From Carboxylicivirga sp. (lineage in GTDB: Bacteria > Bacteroidota > Bacteroidia > Bacteroidales > Marinilabiliaceae), in the NCBI GenBank assembly GCA_025210475.1, contig JAOARW010000121.1:1-64000 (forward strand): 64,000 nt of DNA. The letters are read 5' to 3'. This document shows positions 26,775-35,186 of this stretch, piece by piece. Positions within the stretch are counted from its first letter, which is position 1. The number at the start of each line of letters is the position of its first letter. Made by a program: the position numbers and the translations under genes. The notes under the pieces are model-generated. The model ran no database searches. It was not told where the DNA came from and saw only the letters and a program-made list of their open reading frames with translations.

Positions 26775-26809
26775 ATCAGGATGTTGTAATTTGTGGCACA
26801 AATCCTGAT
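26775..26809. promoter_or_regulatory. Long stem-loop ahead of the Trp-Met repeat gene
   Basis: ATCAGGAT (26775-26782) pairs with ATCCTGAT (26802-26809), and TTGT/ACAA extend the stem inside by four pairs. No T-run follows, so it is not a typical terminator. It lies 37 bases before the ATG at 26847 and could be an operator or a leader structure. The rest of the 206-base gap has no other feature that I see. Confidence 0.4.
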
Positions 26810-26846
26810 ATATCATTGGTGTAACAAAACAATGGAGGATTTAATC

Positions 26847-27482
26847 ATGAAAACATCAGTAGACCAACCCCAAAAGAACTCAGTAATTAACTACCTGTTT
26901 TTTGGAATTGCAGCTAGCATTTTTACTTTGAGTATTTTCTTCTCTTTTTTTCATGAAGAAAATGTGAACCTTTACAAAGACATGTCTTTCGTGGTTAATT
27001 CCCGATTAACAAAACCTGTACCTGCCACCGGAATAACCGAAACCTACCCGGTGAACTTGAAAGAAATGATGACCGAATCAGCAGAAGTTCCAATGGCAAT
27101 AGAACCTTGGATGAGCGAGGTACCTTCGGTAACGGCTCCCGCAGTTTCACTGCCAACCACCTATGCAGAACCAGCTATCGTTGTGGAAGAGTGGATGACA
27201 GATATTAATAGCTGGACAACATTACCAGCCAGTACCACATTCGAAGAAGAAGCTTTAGCGCTTGAAAGCTGGATGTTGAACACCAATGAATGGGCAATAA
27301 TGAGTGAGGTGGGCCCCTATGCATCAAATGAATTTGCAGAAGAGCAACTTTTTATCGAAGCCTGGATGTTGGATTTGAACGCATGGTCATCAGTATTCAA
27401 TGATGCCGACTTTCAGGAAGCACCTTTAACAGTAGAAGACTGGATGCTAAGTACTAGCGACTGGTTAGCTACCACCAAATAA
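26847..27482 (+). CDS. Membrane-anchored protein with repeated Trp-Met motifs
   Basis: A 211-residue protein with one transmembrane helix near residues 15-35 and an acidic exported part. That part is built of about five units spaced 30-40 residues, each with a core like Ile/Leu-Glu-x-Trp-Met, often followed after four to six residues by Asn/Ser-x-Trp: EPWMSEVPS, EEWMTDINSW, ESWMLNTNEW, EAWMLDLNAW and EDWMLSTSDW. I chose the ATG at 26847 because GGAGG (26834-26838) lies at the right distance, which is unusually strong for this genome. The function is unknown; similar short-repeat proteins occur in Bacteroidota. It stands alone, with a strong terminator after it. Confidence 0.75.
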   Translation: MKTSVDQPQKNSVINYLFFGIAASIFTLSIFFSFFHEENVNLYKDMSFVVNSRLTKPVPATGITETYPVNLKEMMTESAEVPMAIEPWMSEVPSVTAPAVSLPTTYAEPAIVVEEWMTDINSWTTLPASTTFEEEALALESWMLNTNEWAIMSEVGPYASNEFAEEQLFIEAWMLDLNAWSSVFNDADFQEAPLTVEDWMLSTSDWLATTK

Positions 27483-27507
27483 CCTTTAATTTACGATTCC
27501 TTCATTA

Positions 27508-27537
27508 GGCCGGACTTACTAAGAGTCCGGCTTTTTA
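27508..27537 (+). terminator. Strong terminator after the Trp-Met repeat gene
   Basis: GCCGGACT and AGTCCGGC form a perfect GC-rich stem (27509-27531), followed by TTTTT. Confidence 0.9.
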
Positions 27538-27625
27538 AGTTTTATAACTTAGTTTTTCTATGCTTTTGTTACGATTGGTGACGGCTTATTTTAAATATTT
27601 ATTATTTTTGCAACGCATTACTTAA

Positions 27626-28023
27626 GGGGCTGACGTGGATTTGACAGCTTGGCAAAGTGATGTGTAAGCATGTCGAGCGTCGTGATGCTGGCTCGTTAAT
27701 CCCGGATCTCAAACTTTTTAATTGGCGAAAATAATTTTGCTCTTGCTGCTTAATCGAATCATAGTAGATTAGCTTTATTTCAGCACTAGGTGCAGAAACG
27801 AGACATCTCGCGAATGCTAACGTTTTGAGGCGGTTCGTAATAGAGATGCTGGAAAATCAGAACTAGGAAAAGTTAAGCCTTGGGGCTTTTCCGAAATTTA
27901 AGAGGATAAGGTAATGATCGGTGGCTTTGATCCAGTTATTACTCGAAAATTAAGTCTTAGCTAAGCATGTAGAAAGCGCAAAGCTTCCTTGTCTGGACCG
28001 GGGTTCGATCCCCCGCAGCTCCA
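27626..28023 (+). ncRNA. ssrA: Transfer-messenger RNA (tmRNA)
   Basis: The 5' end GGGGCTG pairs with CAGCTCC at the 3' end (one G-T pair) to make the acceptor stem. The 3' part has a T-arm with GGTTCGATCCC. The tag frame lies at 27724-27753 and reads GENNFALAA then TAA, close to Bacteroidota tags such as GETNYALAA. tmRNA rescues ribosomes stalled on broken messages and marks the products for proteolysis. The CCA end is not fully encoded. The exact last base is uncertain by one or two positions. Confidence 0.95.
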
Positions 28024-28029
28024 CAAAAT

Positions 28030-28053
28030 AAATCACCTTCGGGTGATTTTTTC
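28030..28053 (+). terminator. Terminator after tmRNA
   Basis: AAATCACC, a TTCG loop and GGTGATTTTTT form a compact stem followed by a T-run directly after the tmRNA. Confidence 0.85.
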
Positions 28054-28439
28054 GTTTATGGAGGTATGGACTATATTTAAAAGATAGAATTATGCCAGTG
28101 TAAATGGCGAACATGTAGGAGAAACTTAATTTGGTGTTGGCCGGAATCAGAACTCTATTAAACTCATCGGCTTTACCACTTATCTTTCCCTGACGCTTTT
28201 CCATACAAAAACATGTATAACTCATAATAAACACATACTTAAGTCAGGTTAAAGTCAGCTGCAATCGAATTTAATATGAGTTTGCTATGAGTTTAAATTG
28301 AGTTTAGTGTATCCTAGATAAGGAGCGAATGCGAAGAGGGTATGACAAATACCTCAATCTTATGACAAAGGAAACCCCGGAATTTGCATGTGATCCATGA
28401 TTATAGATGAGCATTGTAAGAAGTATTGAATTGAATCAA
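28054..28439. other. Gene-free stretch between tmRNA and tRNA-Ser
   Basis: No convincing gene is seen. The stretch contains several TGAGTTT repeats near 28276-28305 and short open frames without any recognised motif. Sites just downstream of tmRNA genes are common integration points for mobile elements, but no integrase or duplicated tmRNA end is visible here. Confidence 0.5.
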
Positions 28440-28474
28440 TAAAAAATCCCCGAAAGAAAATTCTTTCGGGGATT
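28440..28474 (-). terminator. Terminator after tRNA-Ser
   Basis: AATCCCCGAAAG (28445-28456) pairs with CTTTCGGGGATT (28463-28474). On the minus strand the stem is followed by TTTTTT. Confidence 0.85.
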
Positions 28475-28479
28475 AGTTG

Positions 28480-28564
28480 CGGAGAGAGAGGGATTCGAAC
28501 CCCCGGTACCTCGCGGTACAACGGTTTTCAAGACCGCCGCATTCGACCACTCTGCCATCTCTCC
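28480..28564 (-). tRNA. tRNA-Ser (anticodon TGA)
   Basis: On the minus strand the sequence starts GGAGAGA and ends TCTCTCC plus G, forming a seven-pair acceptor stem. The anticodon loop is CTTGAAA, with TGA between GCGGT and ACCG. A long variable arm (GTACC/GGTAC type) marks a class II tRNA, and the T-arm has GGTTCGAATCC. It reads UCA and related serine codons. CCA is not encoded. Confidence 0.95.
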
Positions 28565-28732
28565 AGTAAATTGTTTTGAGCATTTCCTTAAATGCGGGTG
28601 CAAATATAGACAAATAAAATAACGAAACAAGCATTTTGTGTGAGAAAAAATGTTTTTGTGAATAAAAATGAAATCGCTTTAAATAATAAGTCTTTTTGAA
28701 GGTGAATTTTCTTGCACTTTTTTGGCTGAACA

Positions 28733-28763
28733 TTTGGTAAACACTGGAAATACTCTATATTTG
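28733..28763 (+). promoter_or_regulatory. Promoter of the HU gene
   Basis: TTTG (28733-28736) and TATATTTG (28756-28763) are separated by 19 bases. This is the Bacteroidota housekeeping promoter pattern TTTG-N19-TAnnTTTG. It lies about 50 bases before the HU start codon. Confidence 0.75.
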
Positions 28764-28813
28764 TAGAGGAAAGTTTAAGAATTAATTAAATAACCCTAAA
28801 ATTAAGGAGTATT

Positions 28814-29086
28814 ATGAACAAGGCTCAATTAATTGATGCAATTGCTGGCGAAGCAGAATTGACAAAAGCTGATGCAAAAAAAGCGTTAGACGCATTCATT
28901 AAAGTAACTGGTGATGCATTAAAAGACGGTGGTCGTGTTGCTTTAGTAGGTTTTGGTTCTTTTGGTGTTTCTGAAAGAAGCGCTCGTACCGGTAGAAACC
29001 CTCAAACTGGTAAAGAAATTGAAATTCCTGCTAAAAAGGTTGTTAAATTTAAGGCTGGTAGCGAACTTAGTGATGCTATCAACTAA
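28814..29086 (+). CDS. HU-family DNA-binding protein
   Basis: A 90-residue nucleoid protein of standard HU length. MNKAQLIDAIA opens the helical dimer part. The DNA-contacting arm is SARTGRNPQTGKEIEIPAKK, followed by VVKFKAG. HU bends DNA and helps compact the chromosome. AAGGAG lies before the ATG. The gene has its own promoter (28733-28763) and terminator, so it is monocistronic. Confidence 0.97.
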   Translation: MNKAQLIDAIAGEAELTKADAKKALDAFIKVTGDALKDGGRVALVGFGSFGVSERSARTGRNPQTGKEIEIPAKKVVKFKAGSELSDAIN

Positions 29087-29111
29087 TTTACAACAACATT
29101 AAAATATTAAG

Positions 29112-29137
29112 AGAGTGCTTAGGCACTCTTTTTTTTT
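29112..29137 (+). terminator. Terminator after HU
   Basis: AGAGTGC and GCACTCT with a four-base loop, followed by a run of ten or more T. Confidence 0.9.
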
Positions 29138-29167
29138 GTACCCATTTGCTGTATTAAATACGATGTT

Positions 29168-29848
29168 ATGATTGATAACTTAATCAATTTTCTAGAACAA
29201 TTCTCAACCGAGGATAGAACTAATCAGTTTGCCGAAGTGCTAGGGCAACGGACAAGGTATGTTACCGTTGTGTTAGAGGATATTTATCAGACACAAAATG
29301 CCAGTGCTGTGCTTCGTTCATGCGATTGTTTTGGTGTTCAGGATATTCATATTATTGAAAATAACAATACTTTTAATATTAATCCGCAAGTTGTTATTGG
29401 CGCAACTAAGTGGTTACACCTTCATCAATACAATGAGCAGGTCAATAATACACGATCTGCTTTAAGGAAGCTCAAAAAAGATGGTTACCGTATTGTGGCC
29501 ACTACGCCTCATCGCGATGATGTAAATTTAAATGATTTTGATATCTCAGCCGGAAAAACAGCATTTGTGTTTGGTAACGAACGTGAAGGAATTTCAGACA
29601 TTGTGATGGAAGAAGCGGATGAGTTTATGAAAATACCCATGTATGGTTTTTCAGAAAGCCTTAATATATCAGTTTGTGCTGCTATTACACTCCAGCATTT
29701 ATCCAATCGCCTCAGAAGCGAAAATATTTCGTGGCAGCTATCGGATGAAGAATACAAAGAGTTGTATTTGGAATGGTTGAAAAAATCGATTAAAAAAAGC
29801 GACTTATTGGTTGATGAGTTCAATAAAAGGCACAATACTTCATTTTAA
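29168..29848 (+). CDS. trmH: TrmH-type tRNA 2'-O-methyltransferase (SPOUT family)
   Basis: The 226-residue protein has the three SpoU motifs: NASAVLRSCDCFGV (motif 1, with the Asn and Arg), FVFGNEREGIS (motif 2) and IPMYGFSESLNISVCAAI (motif 3, with the SAM-binding knot). An N-terminal extension begins with FLEQFSTEDRTNQF, and TRYVTVVLEDI follows, as in TrmH enzymes that methylate guanosine-18 of tRNA. Other rRNA or tRNA targets are possible because SpoU members are hard to separate by eye. It stands alone between HU and the LytTR regulator. Confidence 0.85.
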   Translation: MIDNLINFLEQFSTEDRTNQFAEVLGQRTRYVTVVLEDIYQTQNASAVLRSCDCFGVQDIHIIENNNTFNINPQVVIGATKWLHLHQYNEQVNNTRSALRKLKKDGYRIVATTPHRDDVNLNDFDISAGKTAFVFGNEREGISDIVMEEADEFMKIPMYGFSESLNISVCAAITLQHLSNRLRSENISWQLSDEEYKELYLEWLKKSIKKSDLLVDEFNKRHNTSF

Positions 29849-29919
29849 ATGATAAAATTTTCATTCGGATACAACCATTAATGACGATATTTTTTTATTT
29901 TTGAAGAAAATCAGAGTCT

Positions 29920-30633
29920 ATGAATTGCATTATTATTGATGATGACAAACTCTCAACAAAGATAATTCAAGAATTTGTTGAGAAAACGGATGGTTTGAAT
30001 CTGGCGGGAACTTTCGATAGTGCAGTAGGTGCCATTAACTACCTGTCTAAACAAGATGTTGAAGCTATTGATTTAATATTCCTCGATATAGAAATGCCCG
30101 AAATGAGTGGTATTGACTTTCTAAAATCACTGGATGAATTACCACAGGTTATTGTTTATTCATCGCAGGAGAAATACGCAATCGACTCATACGAGTATAA
30201 TGTTACCGATTACCTCTTAAAGCCGGTTCAGTACGGACGATTTATTAAAGCGGTGAAGCGTGCACGGGAGCGTGTTGAAGAAAAAGAGTCGGTATCGCGC
30301 GAATCCAATGAAATTTTTGTGAAAAACAATAGTTCGCTGGTAAGAGTTAAGTATGATGATATTTTATGGATTGAGGCACTTGAGAATTATGTGGTACTGA
30401 ATACCTTCAAAGATAAATTTACGATTCACTTCACCATGAAGGCAATTTCGGAAAAGATGCCACCGGAAAGATACGTTAGGGTACATCGCTCTTTTATTGT
30501 TAATATTAATAAGATCAAGGTTATTGAAGATAATTCGGTGATCATAAATTATGAAGGTGGGTCGAAAATTATTCCGATCGGAAAATCCTATAAGGATAAG
30601 CTAATGGATGATATTAATCTGATAACAAGATAA
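29920..30633 (+). CDS. LytTR-family response regulator
   Basis: A 237-residue two-part regulator. The receiver domain (about 1-118) has acidic residues in IIDDD, the phospho-acceptor Asp in LIFLDIEMPEMSG and the Lys in DYLLKPV. The LytTR DNA-binding domain (about 140-235) has DILWIEALENYVVLNT, PERYVRVHRSFIVN and IPIGKSYKDKL. It would be phosphorylated by a membrane histidine kinase, but no kinase gene is adjacent. It ends at a strong terminator shared with the convergent DUF4956 gene. The target genes are unknown. Confidence 0.9.
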   Translation: MNCIIIDDDKLSTKIIQEFVEKTDGLNLAGTFDSAVGAINYLSKQDVEAIDLIFLDIEMPEMSGIDFLKSLDELPQVIVYSSQEKYAIDSYEYNVTDYLLKPVQYGRFIKAVKRARERVEEKESVSRESNEIFVKNNSSLVRVKYDDILWIEALENYVVLNTFKDKFTIHFTMKAISEKMPPERYVRVHRSFIVNINKIKVIEDNSVIINYEGGSKIIPIGKSYKDKLMDDINLITR

Positions 30634-30635
30634 AA

Positions 30636-30664
30636 GAAAAAACCGTCTGATGACGGTTTTTTTT
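30636..30664. terminator. Bidirectional terminator between convergent genes
   Basis: AACCGTC and GACGGTT stem (30641-30658), with an A-run before and a T-run after, so it can serve both the LytTR gene and the DUF4956 gene. Confidence 0.85.
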
Positions 30665-30679
30665 ATGCCTTAAATCTGA

Positions 30680-31339
30680 CTAATCGTCATCATTACTGTC
30701 ATCGTATTCCGATACATTGCTCACCTCTGAATTGTAGTAATAGATAATTACTTCGGCTGTATCTCTTAAAAAGTTAATCTTGCCAACAACAGCCCGGTGA
30801 ATATTCAATCCGGTTCGTTCGCGAAGATCGTTAAGCATCTCTTCGTAACGTGCGGGTGTGATTAACTCTATTTTCTCGTAAATAACCAATTTGCTCGATT
30901 CGTGCTTTAATAGCCAAATACGTTCTAAGCTAAAAGTAACACCAATAACCAATAGGTTGGTTACTACTAATTCCAGAAAACTAACACTTGAACCACTCAA
31001 AGCGTTGATAACCGATACTCCTATAGTTATAAACAGATAGGTCATTTCTTTGATCGGTATCTGGGTGGTTCGGTACCGTATAATTCCAAAAATGGCAAAT
31101 AAACCGAGTGCAAAACCTAATTGAAGATTTACATTATCTAATAAAATACATAAAAGAAAAACAATGGTGCTAATAAGCAGAAAGGTAAACAGGTAATCCT
31201 TACGGCGATTATTCTGATAATACAGAAAGCGCACCAAAATTAGTGTCACAATCAGATTAAATGCAAATCGAAAAATAAGGTTCAACAAGCTATCCAGGTT
31301 TAAAAGGCTGGCTTCAATAAAGCTTAGGTCCATAAACAT
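30680..31339 (-). CDS. DUF4956 membrane protein
   Basis: A 219-residue protein with about four N-terminal hydrophobic helices (roughly 20-130), including LGFALGLFAIFGIIRYRT. That Gly-rich helix ending in Arg-Tyr-Arg-Thr is typical of DUF4956. A soluble C-terminal domain follows, with ITPARYEEMLNDLRERTGL, and the tail is Asp-rich. In eukaryotes and some bacteria this family is linked to polyphosphate (VTC-like) or cell-surface functions, but no role is established. The start may be the second Met, two codons downstream. It converges with the response-regulator gene. Confidence 0.8.
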   Translation of the reverse strand: MFMDLSFIEASLLNLDSLLNLIFRFAFNLIVTLILVRFLYYQNNRRKDYLFTFLLISTIVFLLCILLDNVNLQLGFALGLFAIFGIIRYRTTQIPIKEMTYLFITIGVSVINALSGSSVSFLELVVTNLLVIGVTFSLERIWLLKHESSKLVIYEKIELITPARYEEMLNDLRERTGLNIHRAVVGKINFLRDTAEVIIYYYNSEVSNVSEYDDSNDDD

Positions 31340-31527
31340 TTGTTTGATTAGTTAAACATACGTACTGCAATATCGTCAAACGATATAAAATTTCCTCGGA
31401 TTTTTATAATAATATTGGCCCACATTTCATTTCTACGCGAATGTGAAAATATGATAAAAATAATTGGCACTAGTAAGGGAAGTATTAATTTTAACCGTCA
31501 TCCATATATAGACTAAATAATTTATTA

Positions 31528-32793
31528 ATGAACAATACGAAACAAACACATCCGGCGTTCTGGATACCATCGGTGTATTTTGCAATGGGTTTACCTTTTG
31601 CTTTGGTAACGATGGCATCAGTTCTAATGTATGAAGATCTTGGTGTTAGTGATACACAGATTACTTTTTGGACTGCATTAATCACTTTACCATGGACATT
31701 AAAACCTTTATGGAGCCCTTTATTGGAGATGTTCAAAACCAAAAAACACTTTGTACTCGCTACACAATGGCTAACGGGTATTTCATTGATGTTTGTCGCA
31801 TTCTCTTTGCAATTGCCATCCTTTTTTCAATATTCGATAGCCTTTTTTGCAATTTTGGCCTTTAGTGGTGCAACGCATGATATTGCTACCGATGGTGTTT
31901 ATATCAATGCGCTTTCGTCCTCTGATCAGGCAAAATACATTGGATGGCAAGGAGCAGCCTATAATATTGCTAAGTTTTTATCAATGTCGGGCTTTGCCTA
32001 TTTAGCCGGTGAATTGAGTAAGACGATGGGACCTGCAACGGCATGGATGTGGGCCATGGCCAGTTGTGGTGGTTTAATGATCGTATTAGGTTTTTACCAT
32101 TTAAAGATGTTGCCTTCGGGGGGAAGTTCCACGCATGTTGTAACATCTCTGGAAGATGGTTTCAATACATTATGGGAAGTTATAAGAACTTTTTTTCAAA
32201 AGAAATTTATTATCTGGCACATTGCTTTTATCATTCTGTATCGATTTGCCGAAGGATTGGCATTAAAGATTGTACCCTTGTTTTTAAAAGCTCCTATTGC
32301 AGAGGGCGGATTAGGTTTTGATACATCCACTGTAGCTTCGGTATATGGTGCAGGAAGTGTATCATTCGTTTTAGGATCATTGCTTGGCGGACATTTTATT
32401 TCGAAGCGAGGCTTAAAACGATCTTTAATGTATCTGGCTTTGGCTTTTAATATTCCTTTTGTTTGTTATTTCCTTTTATCATTATTCCGACCAGAAGACA
32501 TTATGTGGGTTTACGCCTCTGTTTTAACCGAATGGTTTGGCTATGGCTTTGGTTTTGTTGGATTGATGCTTTTTATGATGCAACAGGTGGCACCGGGTAA
32601 ATATAAGATGGCTCATTATGCTTTTGCTTCGGGTATTATGAACCTGGGTATTATTCCATCGGGAATGGTAAGTGGATGGATGAGCGACTGGTTAGGTTAT
32701 AAACTATTTTTTATTTGGGTATTGGTAGCGACAATTCCAGCGCTATTGGTGACTAAATTCGTTCCGTTTGTATATAAAGAAGAAACTAAATAA
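31528..32793 (+). CDS. MFS transporter paired with the GH130 phosphorylase
   Basis: The 421-residue protein has about 12 hydrophobic helices. It has PSVYFAMGLPFALVTMAS at the start, a conserved-looking GATHDIATDGVYINAL in helix 4 and a positively charged loop SKRGLKRS. This resembles the AmpG/PAT-like MFS group that Bacteroidota use to import disaccharides. It lies 11 bases before the GH130 gene. In other Bacteroidota, transporter-GH130 pairs import and phosphorolyse beta-1,4-mannosides. The likely cargo is therefore a mannosyl disaccharide, by inference from that pairing. Confidence 0.8.
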   Translation: MNNTKQTHPAFWIPSVYFAMGLPFALVTMASVLMYEDLGVSDTQITFWTALITLPWTLKPLWSPLLEMFKTKKHFVLATQWLTGISLMFVAFSLQLPSFFQYSIAFFAILAFSGATHDIATDGVYINALSSSDQAKYIGWQGAAYNIAKFLSMSGFAYLAGELSKTMGPATAWMWAMASCGGLMIVLGFYHLKMLPSGGSSTHVVTSLEDGFNTLWEVIRTFFQKKFIIWHIAFIILYRFAEGLALKIVPLFLKAPIAEGGLGFDTSTVASVYGAGSVSFVLGSLLGGHFISKRGLKRSLMYLALAFNIPFVCYFLLSLFRPEDIMWVYASVLTEWFGYGFGFVGLMLFMMQQVAPGKYKMAHYAFASGIMNLGIIPSGMVSGWMSDWLGYKLFFIWVLVATIPALLVTKFVPFVYKEETK

Positions 32794-32804
32794 ACTATTA
32801 CAAA

Positions 32805-33767
32805 ATGACAACTCAAATTCCTTGGGAAGCGCGCCCAGAAGGTTGTAATGACGTTATGTGGCGTTATTCAAAAAATCCGATTATTGATCGTTATCATATT
32901 CCAACATCCAACAGTATTTTTAATAGTGCTGTGGTACCTTTCGGTGATGGTTATGCCGGCGTATTTCGTTGCGACAATAAAGCGGTTCAAATGAATATTT
33001 TTGCCGGATTTAGTAAGGATGGCATCAATTGGGATATAAATCACGATCCGATAGTCATGAAATCGGGTAATACCGAAATGATAGAATCGGATTATAAATA
33101 CGATCCGCGTGTTACTTTTATCGAAGATAGATATTGGATTACCTGGTGTAATGGTTATCACGGACCAACAATCGGCATTGCTTATACCTTTGATTTTAAA
33201 GAGTTTTTTCAGTGTGAGAATGCTTTCTTGCCATTTAATCGTAACGGCGTATTGTTTCCGGAAAAAATCAATGGTAAATATTGCATGTTAAGCCGTCCGA
33301 GCGATAATGGTCACACACCTTTTGGAGATATTTACCTTAGTTACAGTCCGGATATGAAATACTGGGGTGAGCATCGCTGTGTGATGAAAGTAACGCCTTT
33401 TGAACAGAGTGCCTGGCAATGTACGAAGATTGGAGCTGGTTCGGTACCAATCAAGACAAAAGATGGCTGGTTGATGTTTTACCATGGAGTGATCAATACC
33501 TGCAATGGTTTCAGATACTCGATGGGAGCTGCTTTATTAGATCTTGAACAGCCGGATAAAGTACTCTATCGCACTCAGCCATATTTATTGGCTCCTGCTG
33601 AAATGTACGAGTTAGCCGGTGACGTGCCTAATGTGGTATTCCCATGTGCAGCACTTAATGATGACGACAAAGTTGTAGTGTATTATGGAGCTGCTGACAC
33701 TGTGGTTGGTGTTGCATTTGGTTATCTTCAGGAGATAATCGATTTTGTAAAAAACAATTCATTATAA
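32805..33767 (+). CDS. GH130 beta-1,4-mannoside phosphorylase
   Basis: A 320-residue cytoplasmic enzyme without a signal peptide. It has the five-bladed beta-propeller features of GH130: YSKNPIIDRYHIPTSNSIFN, VFRCDNKAVQ, YKYDPRVTFIEDRYWITWCNG (with the Asp that acts as proton donor), GAGSVPIKTKDGWLMFYHGV and YYGAADTVVGVA. GH130 enzymes split beta-mannosides with phosphate to give mannose-1-phosphate. Candidate substrates are Man-beta-1,4-GlcNAc (N-glycan core) or mannosyl-glucose/mannobiose. The two GH92 enzymes elsewhere in the window favour an N-glycan substrate, but that is inference. It forms an operon with the upstream MFS gene. Confidence 0.88.
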   Translation: MTTQIPWEARPEGCNDVMWRYSKNPIIDRYHIPTSNSIFNSAVVPFGDGYAGVFRCDNKAVQMNIFAGFSKDGINWDINHDPIVMKSGNTEMIESDYKYDPRVTFIEDRYWITWCNGYHGPTIGIAYTFDFKEFFQCENAFLPFNRNGVLFPEKINGKYCMLSRPSDNGHTPFGDIYLSYSPDMKYWGEHRCVMKVTPFEQSAWQCTKIGAGSVPIKTKDGWLMFYHGVINTCNGFRYSMGAALLDLEQPDKVLYRTQPYLLAPAEMYELAGDVPNVVFPCAALNDDDKVVVYYGAADTVVGVAFGYLQEIIDFVKNNSL

Positions 33768-33787
33768 ATCAATTGTTCTAAAAATAG

Positions 33788-33823
33788 AAAAGCCAGATCA
33801 AACTAAAATGATCTGGCTTTTTT
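33788..33823. terminator. Bidirectional terminator between GH130 and mdh
   Basis: AAAAGCCAGAT and ATCTGGCTTTT form a perfect stem (33788-33821), flanked by A- and T-runs between the convergent genes. Confidence 0.9.
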
Positions 33824-33842
33824 ATAATTTAAAGCTTGTTGC

Positions 33843-34769
33843 TTAGGCTTTATCCAATACAGACATTACTTCCAACACGTGCTTACGGCTTGTTTCTAAT
33901 AAGGCCTTCTCATCATCGTTTAATTGAAGTTCGATTACCTTTTCGATACCATTTTTACCAAGTATAACAGGTACACCCAGGTAACAGTCGTTAATACCAT
34001 ACTCACCGTCCAGTTTCATACAAACAGGGAATACGCGCTTCTGATCTTTAACAATTGCTTCAACCATTTGAGCAGCCGCCGATCCAGGAGCATACCAGGC
34101 CGAAGTACCCATTAGTTTAACCAATTCACCACCACCAAACTTAGTACGCTCGATAATAGCGTCCAGTTTATCTTTTTCAATTAATTCAGTTACCGGAATA
34201 CCACCCACTGTTGTGTAACGAGGAAGTGGTACCATTGTATCACCATGGCCACCCATTAATACAGCCTGAATATCTTTTGGTGAAACATTTAATTCCTCAG
34301 CAAGGAAAGCTCGGTAACGAGCAGTATCAAGGATACCAGCCATTCCCATAACTTTTGTGCGAGGGAATTTAGATGTTAAATGAGCCTGATAAGTCATCAC
34401 ATCCAATGGGTTAGAAACAATAATGATAATTGCTTCTGGTGAATGTTTAACAACTTGTTCGGTTACTGATTTAACAATTCCGGCGTTGGTTGAAATCAAA
34501 TCATCACGTGTCATTCCTGGTTTACGAGGAAGACCCGATGTAATAACAACAACATCAGAACCGGCTGTTTTTTCATAATCATTGGTAGAACCAACAGTTC
34601 TTGTATCATACAAGTTAATCGGAGCTTTTTGCCAAATATCTAAAGCTTTTCCTTCTGCTACTCCCTCTTTGATGTCAACAAGAACAACCTCGTTGGCAAT
34701 TTCCCTATAGGCGAGTACATCAGCACAGGTTGCACCTACGTTTCCTGCTCCAACTACTGTTACTTTCAT
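33843..34769 (-). CDS. mdh: Malate dehydrogenase
   Basis: A 308-residue protein of usual length for the LDH-like malate dehydrogenases. The NAD loop is VVGAGNVGATCADVL (residues 4-18), with VDIKEG ending the second strand as expected for NAD rather than NADP. Substrate motifs include GLPRKPGMTRDDL with catalytic-site arginines, VSNPLDVMTY and the His of MGGHGDTMVPL. It interconverts malate and oxaloacetate in the TCA or reductive branch. It is monocistronic and converges with GH130. Confidence 0.95.
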   Translation of the reverse strand: MKVTVVGAGNVGATCADVLAYREIANEVVLVDIKEGVAEGKALDIWQKAPINLYDTRTVGSTNDYEKTAGSDVVVITSGLPRKPGMTRDDLISTNAGIVKSVTEQVVKHSPEAIIIIVSNPLDVMTYQAHLTSKFPRTKVMGMAGILDTARYRAFLAEELNVSPKDIQAVLMGGHGDTMVPLPRYTTVGGIPVTELIEKDKLDAIIERTKFGGGELVKLMGTSAWYAPGSAAAQMVEAIVKDQKRVFPVCMKLDGEYGINDCYLGVPVILGKNGIEKVIELQLNDDEKALLETSRKHVLEVMSVLDKA

Positions 34770-35186
34770 AATAATACGGTATTAATTAGTGTAATTTACA
34801 ATATTCATTAAATCCAGATAATGTGCGAGTTAGTAAAGATTAACACTTCTCCCACAAAGTGTTTATTTTTTCGCACACGCAAATATAAAACTTTATTTAC
34901 TCGTACATTTAAATTTTGCCTCTTTAACGTTTGTTAGTAAATGTGCTGGTTAGGTGAAATAAAAGATAATCAGATATATAGGTTGAAATTTATTTAATGA
35001 AAAATTTCTCTATTTAGTGATTTGATAACTAAATGTTAATAAACCTCATAAATACCGAATTAACTATTTTAACGAAACTTCAACACTTTACGCTTTGTCT
35101 GGAATAGAGCCAATAATTTGTTTTAGTTTTGTAAGAGAATTAACAAATTACTTAGCATCATGTTTAAAAGCTTATAAAAAACATTG
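34770..35186. other. Gene-free divergent region between mdh and folP
   Basis: No gene is seen. Transcripts start from it in both directions. A TAGTTTTG at 35124-35131 resembles a -7 element for folP, but no TTTG stands at the right distance. The stretch is AT-rich and without clear hairpins. Confidence 0.5.

Noticed and set aside
27950..28234. Minus-strand reading frame across the tmRNA 3' end
   Set aside because: It is antisense to the tmRNA T-arm; the similarity to protein-like sequence is accidental. No integrase motifs were found in it.
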